64,000 nt of DNA, taken from NCBI RefSeq assembly GCF_000622385.1, contig NZ_JASD01000008.1, positions 496,001 through 560,000 on the forward strand, given 5' to 3'. Positions within the stretch are counted from its first letter, which is position 1. Each line of letters opens with the position of its first letter. The translations under genes were made by a program, and so were the position numbers. Below the pieces are notes generated by a model. The model had not been told where the DNA came from and ran no database searches. It was given only the letters and a program-made list of their open reading frames with translations. Below, piece after piece: positions 16,831 through 25,076 of the stretch. This DNA is from Sulfitobacter noctilucicola. GTDB taxonomy: Bacteria > Pseudomonadota > Alphaproteobacteria > Rhodobacterales > Rhodobacteraceae.

Positions 16831-18582
16831 ATGTCCGACACCGCCGCCTATCAGGTATTTGCCCGTAAATACCGGCCTGAAACCTTTGCAGACCTGGTCG
16901 GGCAGGATGCGATGGTGCGCACGCTGAAAAACGCGTTCGAGGCTGACAGGATCGCACAAGCCTTTATCATGACGGGCATCCGCGGCACCGGCAAAACAAC
17001 CACGGCGCGGATCATTGCCAAGGGTATGAATTGCATTGGCGAAGACGGCAATGGTGGCCCCACGACAGAACCGTGCGGCGTTTGCGAGCATTGCACTGCC
17101 ATTATGGAAGGCCGTCATGTCGACGTGATGGAGATGGACGCCGCATCGAATACCGGTGTCGCGAACATTCGCGAAATTATCGACAGCGTACACTACCGCG
17201 CGGCCTCGGCCCGCTACAAAGTCTATATCATCGACGAAGTGCACATGCTGTCGACAGGGGCCTTCAACGCGCTGCTCAAAACGCTGGAAGAGCCGCCCGA
17301 GCATGTCAAATTTATCTTCGCCACCACAGAAATCCGCAAGGTGCCGGTGACAGTGCTGTCACGTTGCCAACGCTTTGATCTGCGCCGGATTGAGCCAGAG
17401 GTGATGATCGCGTTGATGCGCAAGATCGCGACCGCCGAGAATGCGGAAATTGCCGATGATGCGTTGGCCTTGATTACACGCGCCGCCGAAGGTTCCGCCC
17501 GCGATGCCACATCGCTGCTGGACCAGGCAATCAGCCACGGTGCCGGTGAGACAACTGCAATGCAGGTCCGCGCGATGCTGGGTCTGGCAGACAGGGGCCG
17601 CGTGCTTGATCTTTTTGATATGATCCTGCGTGGTGATGCCGCAGGTGCACTAACAGAACTCGGCGGCCAATACGCGGACGGTGCCGATCCAATGGCGGTA
17701 CTGCGCGATCTGGCAGAAATCACGCATTGGGTGTCGGTTGTCAAAATCACGCCCGATGCAGCCGAAGATCCGACCATCTCACCCGAAGAACGCAGCCGCG
17801 GCACACAAATGGCAACTGATTTGCCCATGCGTGTGCTCACTCGGCTGTGGCAGATGCTGCTCAAGGCACTGGACGAAGTCGCCTCCGCTCCCAATGCGAT
17901 GATGGCCGCCGAGATGGCAATCATCCGTTTGACCCATGTAGCCGACCTGCCAAGCCCCGAAGAGCTTGTACGCAAATTGAACAAGACCGCGCCACCGCCG
18001 CCCTCCGCATCCGCGCCGGGCAGCGGTTCACCCTCTGCTCCATCGGGCGGTGCCCAAGCGGTCCAACAAGCGCAGACCCGCATGCAAAGCGCGCCGACTG
18101 GCAACGGTCAGGCAACGGCAGTGGCTCAAGATGTCGAGGCCGCCCTCGGTCGGTTTCCAACCTTTGAACACGTCGTCGAGTTGATCCGCGCCAATCGCGA
18201 CGTCAAGCTGCTGGTCGAGGTGGAGACAAGCCTGCGCCTTGCCGCCTACCAGCCCGGGCGCATCGAATTTGTCCCGACCGACGATGCGCCACGCGATCTC
18301 GCGCAGCGATTGGGTCACCGGCTGCAAGGGTGGACCGGTAACCGCTGGGCCGTGTCCATCGTGAATGAAGGCGGCAGCGAGACGATTGCCGAAGTACGCG
18401 ATGCCAAGGATCTCGCCCTGCGTGCCTCCGCGCAAGATCATCCGATGATGCAGGCCGTGCTCTCCAAATTCCCGAATGCACGCATCACAGCCATCCGCAC
18501 CCCCGAACAAATTGCCGCCGACGCTGTCAGCGAAGCGCTGCCAGAAGTCGAGGATGAGTGGGATCCGTTCGAGGACGGTTGA
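16831..18582 (+). CDS. dnaX: DNA polymerase III subunit gamma/tau
   Basis: A 583-residue clamp-loader subunit. The AAA+ part begins FARKYRPETFADLVGQDAMV, with Walker A GIRGTGKT at residues 49-56, a zinc-binding C-G-V-C-E-H-C loop, and Walker B YIIDEVHML. A proline/glycine/serine-rich linker near residue 390 leads to the C-terminal tau region. I saw no obvious A-rich slippery site for making a short gamma form. It heads the conserved dnaX-ybaB-recR block. Confidence 0.95.
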   Translation: MSDTAAYQVFARKYRPETFADLVGQDAMVRTLKNAFEADRIAQAFIMTGIRGTGKTTTARIIAKGMNCIGEDGNGGPTTEPCGVCEHCTAIMEGRHVDVMEMDAASNTGVANIREIIDSVHYRAASARYKVYIIDEVHMLSTGAFNALLKTLEEPPEHVKFIFATTEIRKVPVTVLSRCQRFDLRRIEPEVMIALMRKIATAENAEIADDALALITRAAEGSARDATSLLDQAISHGAGETTAMQVRAMLGLADRGRVLDLFDMILRGDAAGALTELGGQYADGADPMAVLRDLAEITHWVSVVKITPDAAEDPTISPEERSRGTQMATDLPMRVLTRLWQMLLKALDEVASAPNAMMAAEMAIIRLTHVADLPSPEELVRKLNKTAPPPPSASAPGSGSPSAPSGGAQAVQQAQTRMQSAPTGNGQATAVAQDVEAALGRFPTFEHVVELIRANRDVKLLVEVETSLRLAAYQPGRIEFVPTDDAPRDLAQRLGHRLQGWTGNRWAVSIVNEGGSETIAEVRDAKDLALRASAQDHPMMQAVLSKFPNARITAIRTPEQIAADAVSEALPEVEDEWDPFEDG

Positions 18583-18633
18583 TCCTGCAAGGGGACGCCC
18601 GCATATATAGGTTAAAGCAATCAGGAGAATACG

Positions 18634-18978
18634 ATGCTCAAAGGACTAGGTGCGCTTGGCGATATGGCCGGCATGATGAAAAAGGCGCAGGAGATGCAGG
18701 GCAAGATGGCCCAGATGCAAGAAGACATGGCCAGCATCATGGTCGAAGGCATGAGCGGTGCCGGTCTTGTTAAAGCGACCTGCACAGCCAAGGGCGAACT
18801 GAAGGGTCTCGACATTGATCCGTCGATCTTCAATGGCGATGACAAGGAAGTTGTCGAAGACCTGATCCTTGCCGCGATCAAGGACGCCCAGACAAAGGCC
18901 ACGGAACGCGCCCAGGAGGAAATGGCAAAGCTGACAGAAGGCATGGGCCTTCCTGCTGATATGAAGCTGCCATTCTAA
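18634..18978 (+). CDS. Nucleoid-associated protein, YbaB/EbfC family
   Basis: The 114-residue protein starts MLKGLGALGDMAGMMKKAQE, with the Met-rich coiled helix of the YbaB fold, and has a central VKATCTAKGELKGLDIDPSI. It forms a DNA-binding dimer. It lies 51 bases after dnaX and 64 bases before recR; this order is conserved and suggests a role in recombination or repair together with RecR. A clear Shine-Dalgarno sequence (CAGGAG) precedes its ATG. Confidence 0.95.
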   Translation: MLKGLGALGDMAGMMKKAQEMQGKMAQMQEDMASIMVEGMSGAGLVKATCTAKGELKGLDIDPSIFNGDDKEVVEDLILAAIKDAQTKATERAQEEMAKLTEGMGLPADMKLPF

Positions 18979-19042
18979 GCGCGACTTTACGGCTTCACTT
19001 GGCCAATAAGCTCACTCCCGCCCGCACAACGAAAGCCGACAG

Positions 19043-19636
19043 TTGAGTTCAACCCGAGATATCGACGCCCTGATCGAAATGATGGCGAAGCTACCGGGTC
19101 TCGGGCCTCGCTCGGCGCGGCGAGCCGTGCTGCATCTGATCCGCAAACGTGCGCTGTTGCTTACGCCACTTGCCGATCTGATGCAGACCGTTGCGGCGAC
19201 GGCACGGGAATGCCTTAACTGCGGCAATGTCGGCACGTCTGATATCTGTGATATCTGCACCTCCGAAAAGCGGGCCAATGGTGAGCTTTGCGTGGTCGAA
19301 GACGTGGCTGATCTTTGGGCGATGGAACGGTCTTCTGTCTTCAAGGGACGCTACCACGTGCTTGGCGGGACGCTATCTGCTCTGGATGCGATCGGTCCAC
19401 AGGAATTGCGTATTCCCCGTCTGATCGACCGCGTCGCCACAGAAGGTATCACAGAAGTCATTCTGGCCCTCAACGCAACCATCGACGGGCAGACCACAGC
19501 GCACTACATCGCCGATCAGCTGGACGGGCAAGTGCGTCTGACCTCGCTTGCCCAGGGTGTGCCCATTGGCGGTGAGCTGGATTATCTGGATGATGGCACG
19601 ATTTCAGCAGCCATGCGTGCCCGCAAGTCGGTCTAA
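19043..19636 (+). CDS. recR: Recombination mediator RecR
   Basis: A 197-residue protein with the RecR order: a helix-hairpin-helix ([19 protein letters not shown]), a four-cysteine zinc finger ([18 protein letters not shown]), a Toprim domain ([16 protein letters not shown]) and the C-terminal Walker-like segment. With RecF/RecO it loads RecA onto gapped DNA. The only in-frame start compatible with the family is TTG at 19043, because a stop lies twelve codons upstream and the next ATG would remove the DNA-binding start. Confidence 0.95.
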   Translation: MSSTRDIDALIEMMAKLPGLGPRSARRAVLHLIRKRALLLTPLADLMQTVAATARECLNCGNVGTSDICDICTSEKRANGELCVVEDVADLWAMERSSVFKGRYHVLGGTLSALDAIGPQELRIPRLIDRVATEGITEVILALNATIDGQTTAHYIADQLDGQVRLTSLAQGVPIGGELDYLDDGTISAAMRARKSV

Positions 19637-19720
19637 CCAATCTCTTGAAACATCACTTCTGACAAGACGGCCGCCTGCCCCTCCCAAAGCAGACGGCCTG
19701 TTCCGACGCGACGCTGAGCG

Positions 19721-20902
19721 TTAGAGAACGATCACATCCAGCGGCGGAAATCCATTGAACCCAACAGAGCTGTAAGAACTGGTGTAGGCTCCACAGTTGC
19801 GGATAAGTACACGATCCCCGTCTCTTAGAGCAAGCGGAAGGTTGACGGGACGGTTCTCGTAAAGAATGTCCGCACTGTCACAGGATGGACCGGCCAGTAC
19901 ACAAGGGCCTGTATCGCCGCCATCATGTGGCGTTACAATCTGATAGCGGATCGCTTCACCTTCGGTCTCCGCAAGGCCGGAAAAGCGGCCAATATCCAGA
20001 TAGACCCAGCGATGCATATCATCCGCGGACTTACGCGACACAAGCATTACCTCGGCTGCAATGTGACCTGCGTCTGCGACCAGACCGCGACCGGGCTCTG
20101 CCATCAGTTCAGGCACCATGCCGAAACGCGCTTCAATCGCCTCGACCACACGCGCTGCATAGCGACGGGGGGCTTCGATATGCTCACCGTAGAACGCGGG
20201 GAACCCGCCGCCGATGTTCAGCAATTGCAGATCATGACCGGCTGCACGGGCTGCGTGCCAAAGTGGCGCGACCTGATCCAGAACGGGGTTCCAGAACTCC
20301 GACTTGCGGGTCTGGGAGCCGACGTGGAAGGACAGACCGTACGCCACAAGACCCAAATCACGCGCATAGTCGAGCAGACCCGCCAATGAAGAGGCAGCAC
20401 AGCCGAACTTGCGGCTCAGCGGCCAGTCGGCCAATGAATTTTCGACGATCAAGCGAATGTAGACCCGCGCTCCGGGGGCGTGTTTGGCGATTTTTTCCAG
20501 CTCTGCTTCGCTGTCGGCAGCAAACAAGGTCACGCCTACGTTGTGCGCGAATGCAACATCCGAAGCACGTTTGATCGTATTGCCGAATGAGATGTCTTCG
20601 ACCCGTGCACCTTGTCCAAGGCAAAGCTCAATCTCGCCGCGCGACGCGCAGTCAAAGCCGGAACCTTTTTTAACCAGTGTGCGGATCACCTGCGGTGCTG
20701 GATTGGCTTTGACTGCGTAGTGAATGTGCGCGCGGCCAAGACCGTCGTGCAGAGCGTCGTATTTCGCCGCGATACGCGCACGGCTGACAACCAGCGTCGG
20801 GCGGTCGAAATCATTTGCTGCAATGAATGCAGCAGCAGGATCAGTATCGAATGCGAATACAGGAAGAGCGGCGCGCAATGCGCCGGTGACAGGTGCGTTC
20901 AT
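19721..20902 (-). CDS. PLP-dependent ornithine/diaminopimelate-type decarboxylase, probable ornithine decarboxylase
   Basis: A 393-residue fold-III PLP enzyme. The lysine that binds PLP is in HYAVKANPAPQVI, the phosphate-binding region has LNIGGGFP and EPGRGLVADAG, and the dimer-interface cysteine is in GPSCDSADIL, which favours ornithine decarboxylase over LysA. GLSFHVGSQTR is also typical. It would make putrescine for polyamines. GGAG precedes ATG 20902. About 259 bases separate it from the gene upstream, leaving room for a leader. Confidence 0.88.
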   Translation of the reverse strand: MNAPVTGALRAALPVFAFDTDPAAAFIAANDFDRPTLVVSRARIAAKYDALHDGLGRAHIHYAVKANPAPQVIRTLVKKGSGFDCASRGEIELCLGQGARVEDISFGNTIKRASDVAFAHNVGVTLFAADSEAELEKIAKHAPGARVYIRLIVENSLADWPLSRKFGCAASSLAGLLDYARDLGLVAYGLSFHVGSQTRKSEFWNPVLDQVAPLWHAARAAGHDLQLLNIGGGFPAFYGEHIEAPRRYAARVVEAIEARFGMVPELMAEPGRGLVADAGHIAAEVMLVSRKSADDMHRWVYLDIGRFSGLAETEGEAIRYQIVTPHDGGDTGPCVLAGPSCDSADILYENRPVNLPLALRDGDRVLIRNCGAYTSSYSSVGFNGFPPLDVIVL

Positions 20903-20922
20903 GGTCATCTCCAAAGAGCAAG

Positions 20923-20942
20923 CGGGGCGGGAGCACCCCAAA
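20923..20942 (-). promoter_or_regulatory. GC hairpin in the ornithine decarboxylase leader
   Basis: On the minus strand GGGG and CCCC flank an eight-base loop, starting about 40 bases and ending about 20 bases before the decarboxylase ATG, just ahead of its GGAG. Such placement could modulate ribosome access. It is a short element and could be chance. I could not establish a match to the known speF leader RNA. Confidence 0.25.
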
Positions 20943-21161
20943 GGTCATTTCAAGAGACGTTACCGTCGCTGCATAAACGCGGGTCAATCAGTATCGGAAC
21001 CGACCGGCCAGAGGCGCGTGCGTTGGCGTCTGTAGGCCGCATTTACGCCAGTTTGAGATTCTTACAAGATAAAAAATGAGGGTGGGCGAAGTTTCTTTTC
21101 CACGCACGGCCAAAGAGTATGTCGGCCACAGGCAAATCGAAGGGGATATGTAGCCTAAGAC

Positions 21162-22268
21162 CTAATCCTCGTCTTCCCAATCCGTCCCGATGGCGTCACG
21201 TTCGCGGTTCCGCTCTTCGACAATCATGCGTTTGACCGACACGTCTTCGCCGGGCTCGGCTTCACCCACAGACCCGTTAGATGCCTCTGTCCGCGCCAAC
21301 GCCAGAACGAACCACATCGGAAAGTGATCCGACCCGATTTTGCGCAAGCGTGCCATTTCAACAAGCCTGAACTGCGGATCGTGGAACAAGTGGTCCAAGG
21401 GCCAGCGCATCCACGGCATGGTTGCACTGAATGTATTATAAAAGCCCCTTCCGACACGAGGGTCCAACAAGCCCGAGAGCCGTTGAAAACGCCGCGTTGT
21501 GGTAGACCATGCCACATCATTCAAGTCACCGGCGACGATTGTTGGCAAATCGTCATCTGCTGCCTCAAGGCCGATCAGCGCGATTTCGCTGTCACGCCCT
21601 TTGGTATCCTGCTCGATCACTGGCGGTTCCGGATGTACGACATAGAGCCTGAAACGCTCGCCCCCACGCAATCGCATTTCGGCACGAATGGACGGCACAC
21701 CATCGGTAATCAACTCGCGCACTTCGGGGGCCGTCATCGGCAGCTTCGACATCACGCAGATGCCATAGCCACTGTCCAACGGCACATCGATCCAATGTTC
21801 GTACTCGGCTCCCAGCCCGTCCTTCAATGCATCAATCCAGTCCTGATCGACCTCGATGGAAAGCACGATGTCTGGTTTCTTTTCCCGAACCAGATCAATC
21901 AGCCGACCATAATCCCGATTGGACTTTTTCACATTCGCGGCAATGACGCTGACTGTGCGGTCCCGGTCAGACCTCAGCGGCTCTTTCGCATCGAGAGATT
22001 GACGCGACCAGATCGGCGTAAACTTGGCAATATAAATCAGGTTCACGGCCGCAATGACCAAAAGCCCGATGATCCCGTAACCTGAAAGCCATAGCGGATC
22101 AAAGAACCAAAGACCGATAGCTAAGAATATCGCCAGAACAACGTATTGCTCTTTCGGAAATTCAAAACCCCGCACCGCACCGAACTGTATTTTGCTCAGC
22201 GGTACAACTGTGCCCACCACCAGAATGATAACCAGCGTCCAAAGCAGGAACGAGTAAAGCAGGGTCAC
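21162..22268 (-). CDS. Endonuclease/exonuclease/phosphatase family protein, membrane-anchored
   Basis: The 368-residue protein has three N-terminal helices (LLYSFLLWTLVIILVVGTVV, YVVLAIFLAIGLWFFDPLW, IIGLLVIAAVNLIYIA) followed by a catalytic domain with VIAANVKKSN, PDIVLSIEVDQ, IVAGDLNDVAWS and a final IGSDHFPMWF. These match the Asn, Glu, Asp-Asn and Asp-His motifs of the DNase I-like fold. Substrate is unknown; periplasmic nucleases and phosphatases share this form. The start is GTG. The C terminus is charged and unstructured. Confidence 0.88.
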   Translation of the reverse strand: MTLLYSFLLWTLVIILVVGTVVPLSKIQFGAVRGFEFPKEQYVVLAIFLAIGLWFFDPLWLSGYGIIGLLVIAAVNLIYIAKFTPIWSRQSLDAKEPLRSDRDRTVSVIAANVKKSNRDYGRLIDLVREKKPDIVLSIEVDQDWIDALKDGLGAEYEHWIDVPLDSGYGICVMSKLPMTAPEVRELITDGVPSIRAEMRLRGGERFRLYVVHPEPPVIEQDTKGRDSEIALIGLEAADDDLPTIVAGDLNDVAWSTTTRRFQRLSGLLDPRVGRGFYNTFSATMPWMRWPLDHLFHDPQFRLVEMARLRKIGSDHFPMWFVLALARTEASNGSVGEAEPGEDVSVKRMIVEERNRERDAIGTDWEDED

Positions 22269-22306
22269 TTCAAATTATCCATTTATGTCTATGTGTTCTA
22301 ACGCAC

Positions 22307-22337
22307 GAAAAAGGCGCAAAGTTCACCTTTGCGCCTC
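22307..22337 (-). terminator. Rho-independent terminator after trcR
   Basis: On the minus strand GAGGCGCAAAG and CTTTGCGCCT form a ten-base stem with a short loop followed by TTTTTCG. It lies about 34 bases past the trcR stop and separates it from the downstream phosphatase-family gene. Confidence 0.85.
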
Positions 22338-22370
22338 AATACCGAAATAAAATTTAGTCTCGACCGGACA

Positions 22371-23138
22371 TCAGGAAGATTTTTCGTCCTCGTCCACCTC
22401 GTTTTCACCGTCTGGCAGCGAAAAGAAGCTATCAGCGTCAAGGTAATCGCTGTCGGCCTTGTCGTCTTCTTCGTTCGCGTCTTCACCGGACAAGGTGAAT
22501 GTTTCCAGACCTTCAATGGCTGTCGGAATCTTTGGCTCCGCTTCCATACCAAGGCTCTGCTCGGTGCTGACAAGCTTGCGACGTTCATCATCGCTCATGA
22601 CTTCGCCGGCGGCTGCCTTCTTGGCGGCGGCCTTTTGAACTGCGGCGTCCAACTCGGACTGCTTACACAGGCCCAGCGCCACAGGATCAATCGGCTGAAT
22701 GTTAGAGATGTTCCAGTGCGTGCGCTCACGGATCGCCTGAATCGTCGGTTTGGTCGTGCCAACCAACTTGCCAACCTGACCATCAGTCAGTTCGGGGTGG
22801 AACTTTACCAACCACAGGATTGAGGCAGGACGGTCCTGCCGCTTGGACAATGGCGTGTACCGCGGGCCGCGACGCTTTTCTTCGCCCTGTGCTGCTGCGT
22901 TGAATTTCAGCGCCAGCTTGTGCAACGGGTTTTCCTGTGCCGCGTCAATTTCTTCCTGCGTCAACTGATTGTTGGCAATCGGGTCAAATCCTTTGACGCC
23001 TTGCGCGACATCGCCGTCCGCAATGCCCTGAACTTCCAACTCGTGCATGCCGACAAAGTCAGCAACCTGCTTGAAGCTGATTGTCGTATTGTCGACCAGC
23101 CAGACGGCGGTCGCTTTGGCCATAATCGGTTTTGCCAT
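22371..23138 (-). CDS. trcR: Cell-cycle transcriptional regulator TrcR (DUF1013)
   Basis: A 255-residue protein with the DUF1013 start MAKPIMAKATAVWLVDNTTI and two helix-turn-helix-like segments, ISFKQVADFVGMHELEVQGI and LTDGQVGKLVGTTKPTIQAI, separated by RRGPRYTPLSKRQDRPASIL. The last 60 residues are strongly acidic. The family is restricted to alphaproteobacteria and is named TrcR in current annotation. AGGAG lies eight bases before ATG 23138; the frame remains open further upstream, but that part overlaps the RNase T2 gene and is not coding. Confidence 0.9.
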   Translation of the reverse strand: MAKPIMAKATAVWLVDNTTISFKQVADFVGMHELEVQGIADGDVAQGVKGFDPIANNQLTQEEIDAAQENPLHKLALKFNAAAQGEEKRRGPRYTPLSKRQDRPASILWLVKFHPELTDGQVGKLVGTTKPTIQAIRERTHWNISNIQPIDPVALGLCKQSELDAAVQKAAAKKAAAGEVMSDDERRKLVSTEQSLGMEAEPKIPTAIEGLETFTLSGEDANEEDDKADSDYLDADSFFSLPDGENEVDEDEKSS

Positions 23139-23267
23139 AATGGTATCTCCTATCGAAACACAACTTTCCCGTCGCCTGAAAGGGCTGTCCCGGGGGGCCG
23201 GAACGGTTTCCATTGTCGGGGAACTTGGCGGCCTTATAGTGAGACGCGAATGATAAGGGAAGACCCA

Positions 23268-23915
23268 ATGAAGATTCTCATGCGTGGCCTGATCGTGGCC
23301 TTGTTCGCATTTTCTGTCTCGCCTTTGCGCGCCGAAGGCGAACGCGCGGGCGACTTTGACTATTTTGTACTGTCGCTCAGCTGGTCGCCGAACTGGTGTT
23401 TGCGTGAAGGGGATGCGCGTAATTCGCCGCAATGCGATCTGGGCACAGGACATGGTTGGATCATGCACGGCTTGTGGCCACAGTTTCATCGCGGGTATCC
23501 GTCGTTTTGCAAAACCGCCAAACGCGCGCCCTCGCGCCGGATGACCGCCGAAATGGCAGATGTCATGGGCACAGGTGGTCTGGCATGGCATCAATGGCGC
23601 AAGCACGGAACCTGCACTGATCTCAGCGCCGAAGACTACTATGCACTGTCACGAGAGGCATATGCCCGCGTCAAACGTCCCGACATCTTCCGCAAACTCG
23701 ACAAGGAAGTTGCCCTGCCTGCCTCCGTGGTGGAGGAAGCGTTTCTAAAGGCCAATCCTGATATGGAAGCGGATGGCATAACTGTCACCTGCGTACGCAA
23801 GCAGATACAGGAAACCCGCATCTGCCTGTCAAAAACGCTAGAACCTGTGCCCTGCGGACAGGATGTGGTCCGAGATTGCACGCTTAAACGCGCCCTCTTT
23901 GCGCCGGTGAGGTAA
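23268..23915 (+). CDS. Secreted ribonuclease T2
   Basis: The 215-residue enzyme has a signal peptide (MKILMRGLIVALFAFSVSPL, cleaved near R-A-E) and both catalytic motifs of the T2 family: CAS I in WIMHGLWPQFH and CAS II in WHQWRKHGTC, each with its histidine. Cysteines in the mature part fit disulfides. It would cut RNA without base preference in the periplasm or medium and release nucleotides for uptake. It is divergent from trcR, 129 bases away. Confidence 0.92.
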   Translation: MKILMRGLIVALFAFSVSPLRAEGERAGDFDYFVLSLSWSPNWCLREGDARNSPQCDLGTGHGWIMHGLWPQFHRGYPSFCKTAKRAPSRRMTAEMADVMGTGGLAWHQWRKHGTCTDLSAEDYYALSREAYARVKRPDIFRKLDKEVALPASVVEEAFLKANPDMEADGITVTCVRKQIQETRICLSKTLEPVPCGQDVVRDCTLKRALFAPVR

Positions 23916-23953
23916 CGCACCCCACCGGCAGCAACAGAAGCGGTCGCCCGGGA

Positions 23954-24940
23954 TCAACCGCCGACCTTGAGTACGATTTTACCGATGTGGCCGCTGCTTT
24001 CCATCCGCGCATGGGCGTCACTGGCATTCTCAAAGGCATATTCGCTGTCCATGACCGGCGCGATGCGGCCGGTGTCCAACAATGGCCAGACTGCCTCGCG
24101 CAATTCCTGCGCAATCTGCGCCTTGGCCAGATCGCTTTGCGGACGCAAGGTTGATCCGGTCATTGTCAGGCGCTTCGTCATCAGCAGGGCAAAGTTAAGC
24201 TCGACCTTGGGGCCTTGCAGGAACGCAATCTGAACCAGCCTGCCATCTTCGGCCAAAGCGTTGATATTGCGCGGAATATAATCACCGCCCACCATATCAA
24301 GGATCAGATCGGCACCGCCTTCGGCCTTGAGCACGTCCACAAAATCCGTATCGCGGTAGTTGATTGCAGCTTCCGCTCCTAGATCGACACAGGCGGCGCA
24401 TTTTTCGTCTGATCCTGCGGTCGCGAACACGCGTGCACCAAAAGCCTTGGCCAACTGAATCGCTGTTGTCCCGATGCCGGATGATCCGCCGTGTACCAGA
24501 AAACGTTCGCCTGCTTTCAGCCCGCCGCGCATAAAGACGTTGGACCAAACGGTGAAGAACGTCTCTGGAAGGCACGCGGCTTCTTTCATCCCCATACCTT
24601 TCGGGACGGGCAGGCAATGTGCAGCAGGTGTGGCCACAAATTCGGCGTACCCCCCACCGGGCAACAAGGCGCAAACCTGATCTCCGACGGACAATTCCGA
24701 TACACCCTCACCCACGCTGACAACTTCACCCGACGCTTCAAGGCCGGGCAAGTCGCTGGCTGTGGGCGGTGGCGCATAGCGCCCGGCGCGTTGCAATGCA
24801 TCGGGGCGGTTCACACCGGCGTAAGCAACTTTAAGAATGACCTGCCCATGCTTTGGCTCAGGCATAGGGCGCTCTACTACTTTCAGGACTTCCGGTCCGC
24901 CGGCTTCGCTGATCTCTACGGCGCGCATTGTTTTACTCAT
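23954..24940 (-). CDS. NAD(P)H quinone oxidoreductase, zinc-independent MDR family (PIG3 type)
   Basis: A 328-residue medium-chain reductase. The start AVEISEAGGPEVLKVVERPM, the domain break GGLKAGERFLVHGGSSGIGT with its NADP-binding Rossmann motif, and DLILDMVGGDYIPRNINAL are typical of the PIG3/Qor2 subgroup. It lacks the catalytic and structural zinc ligands of alcohol dehydrogenases. It probably reduces quinones or enones. GGAGG stands eight bases before ATG 24940. It converges on the RNase gene, 38 bases apart. Confidence 0.9.
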   Translation of the reverse strand: MSKTMRAVEISEAGGPEVLKVVERPMPEPKHGQVILKVAYAGVNRPDALQRAGRYAPPPTASDLPGLEASGEVVSVGEGVSELSVGDQVCALLPGGGYAEFVATPAAHCLPVPKGMGMKEAACLPETFFTVWSNVFMRGGLKAGERFLVHGGSSGIGTTAIQLAKAFGARVFATAGSDEKCAACVDLGAEAAINYRDTDFVDVLKAEGGADLILDMVGGDYIPRNINALAEDGRLVQIAFLQGPKVELNFALLMTKRLTMTGSTLRPQSDLAKAQIAQELREAVWPLLDTGRIAPVMDSEYAFENASDAHARMESSGHIGKIVLKVGG

Positions 24941-25076
24941 TGTTCTACCCTCCATTAGTGCTTTGGCCCGACCTTAGGTGCTAGCGAACCGAGACGCACG
25001 TCGATAGTGCAGACGTTTCTATTGCCGCAGGGGTTTGCTAGGAACGCCATGAAACAAGCAGGCGGACCTCCACAAA

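Noticed and set aside
16831..18582. Programmed frameshift in dnaX producing a gamma form
   Set aside because: No A-rich heptamer followed by a stable hairpin was seen in the relevant part of the gene; many bacteria do not use it.
23139..23606. N-terminal extension of the trcR frame to 411 residues
   Set aside because: It lies over the RNase T2 gene, has no DUF1013 character, and AGGAG marks the start at 23138.
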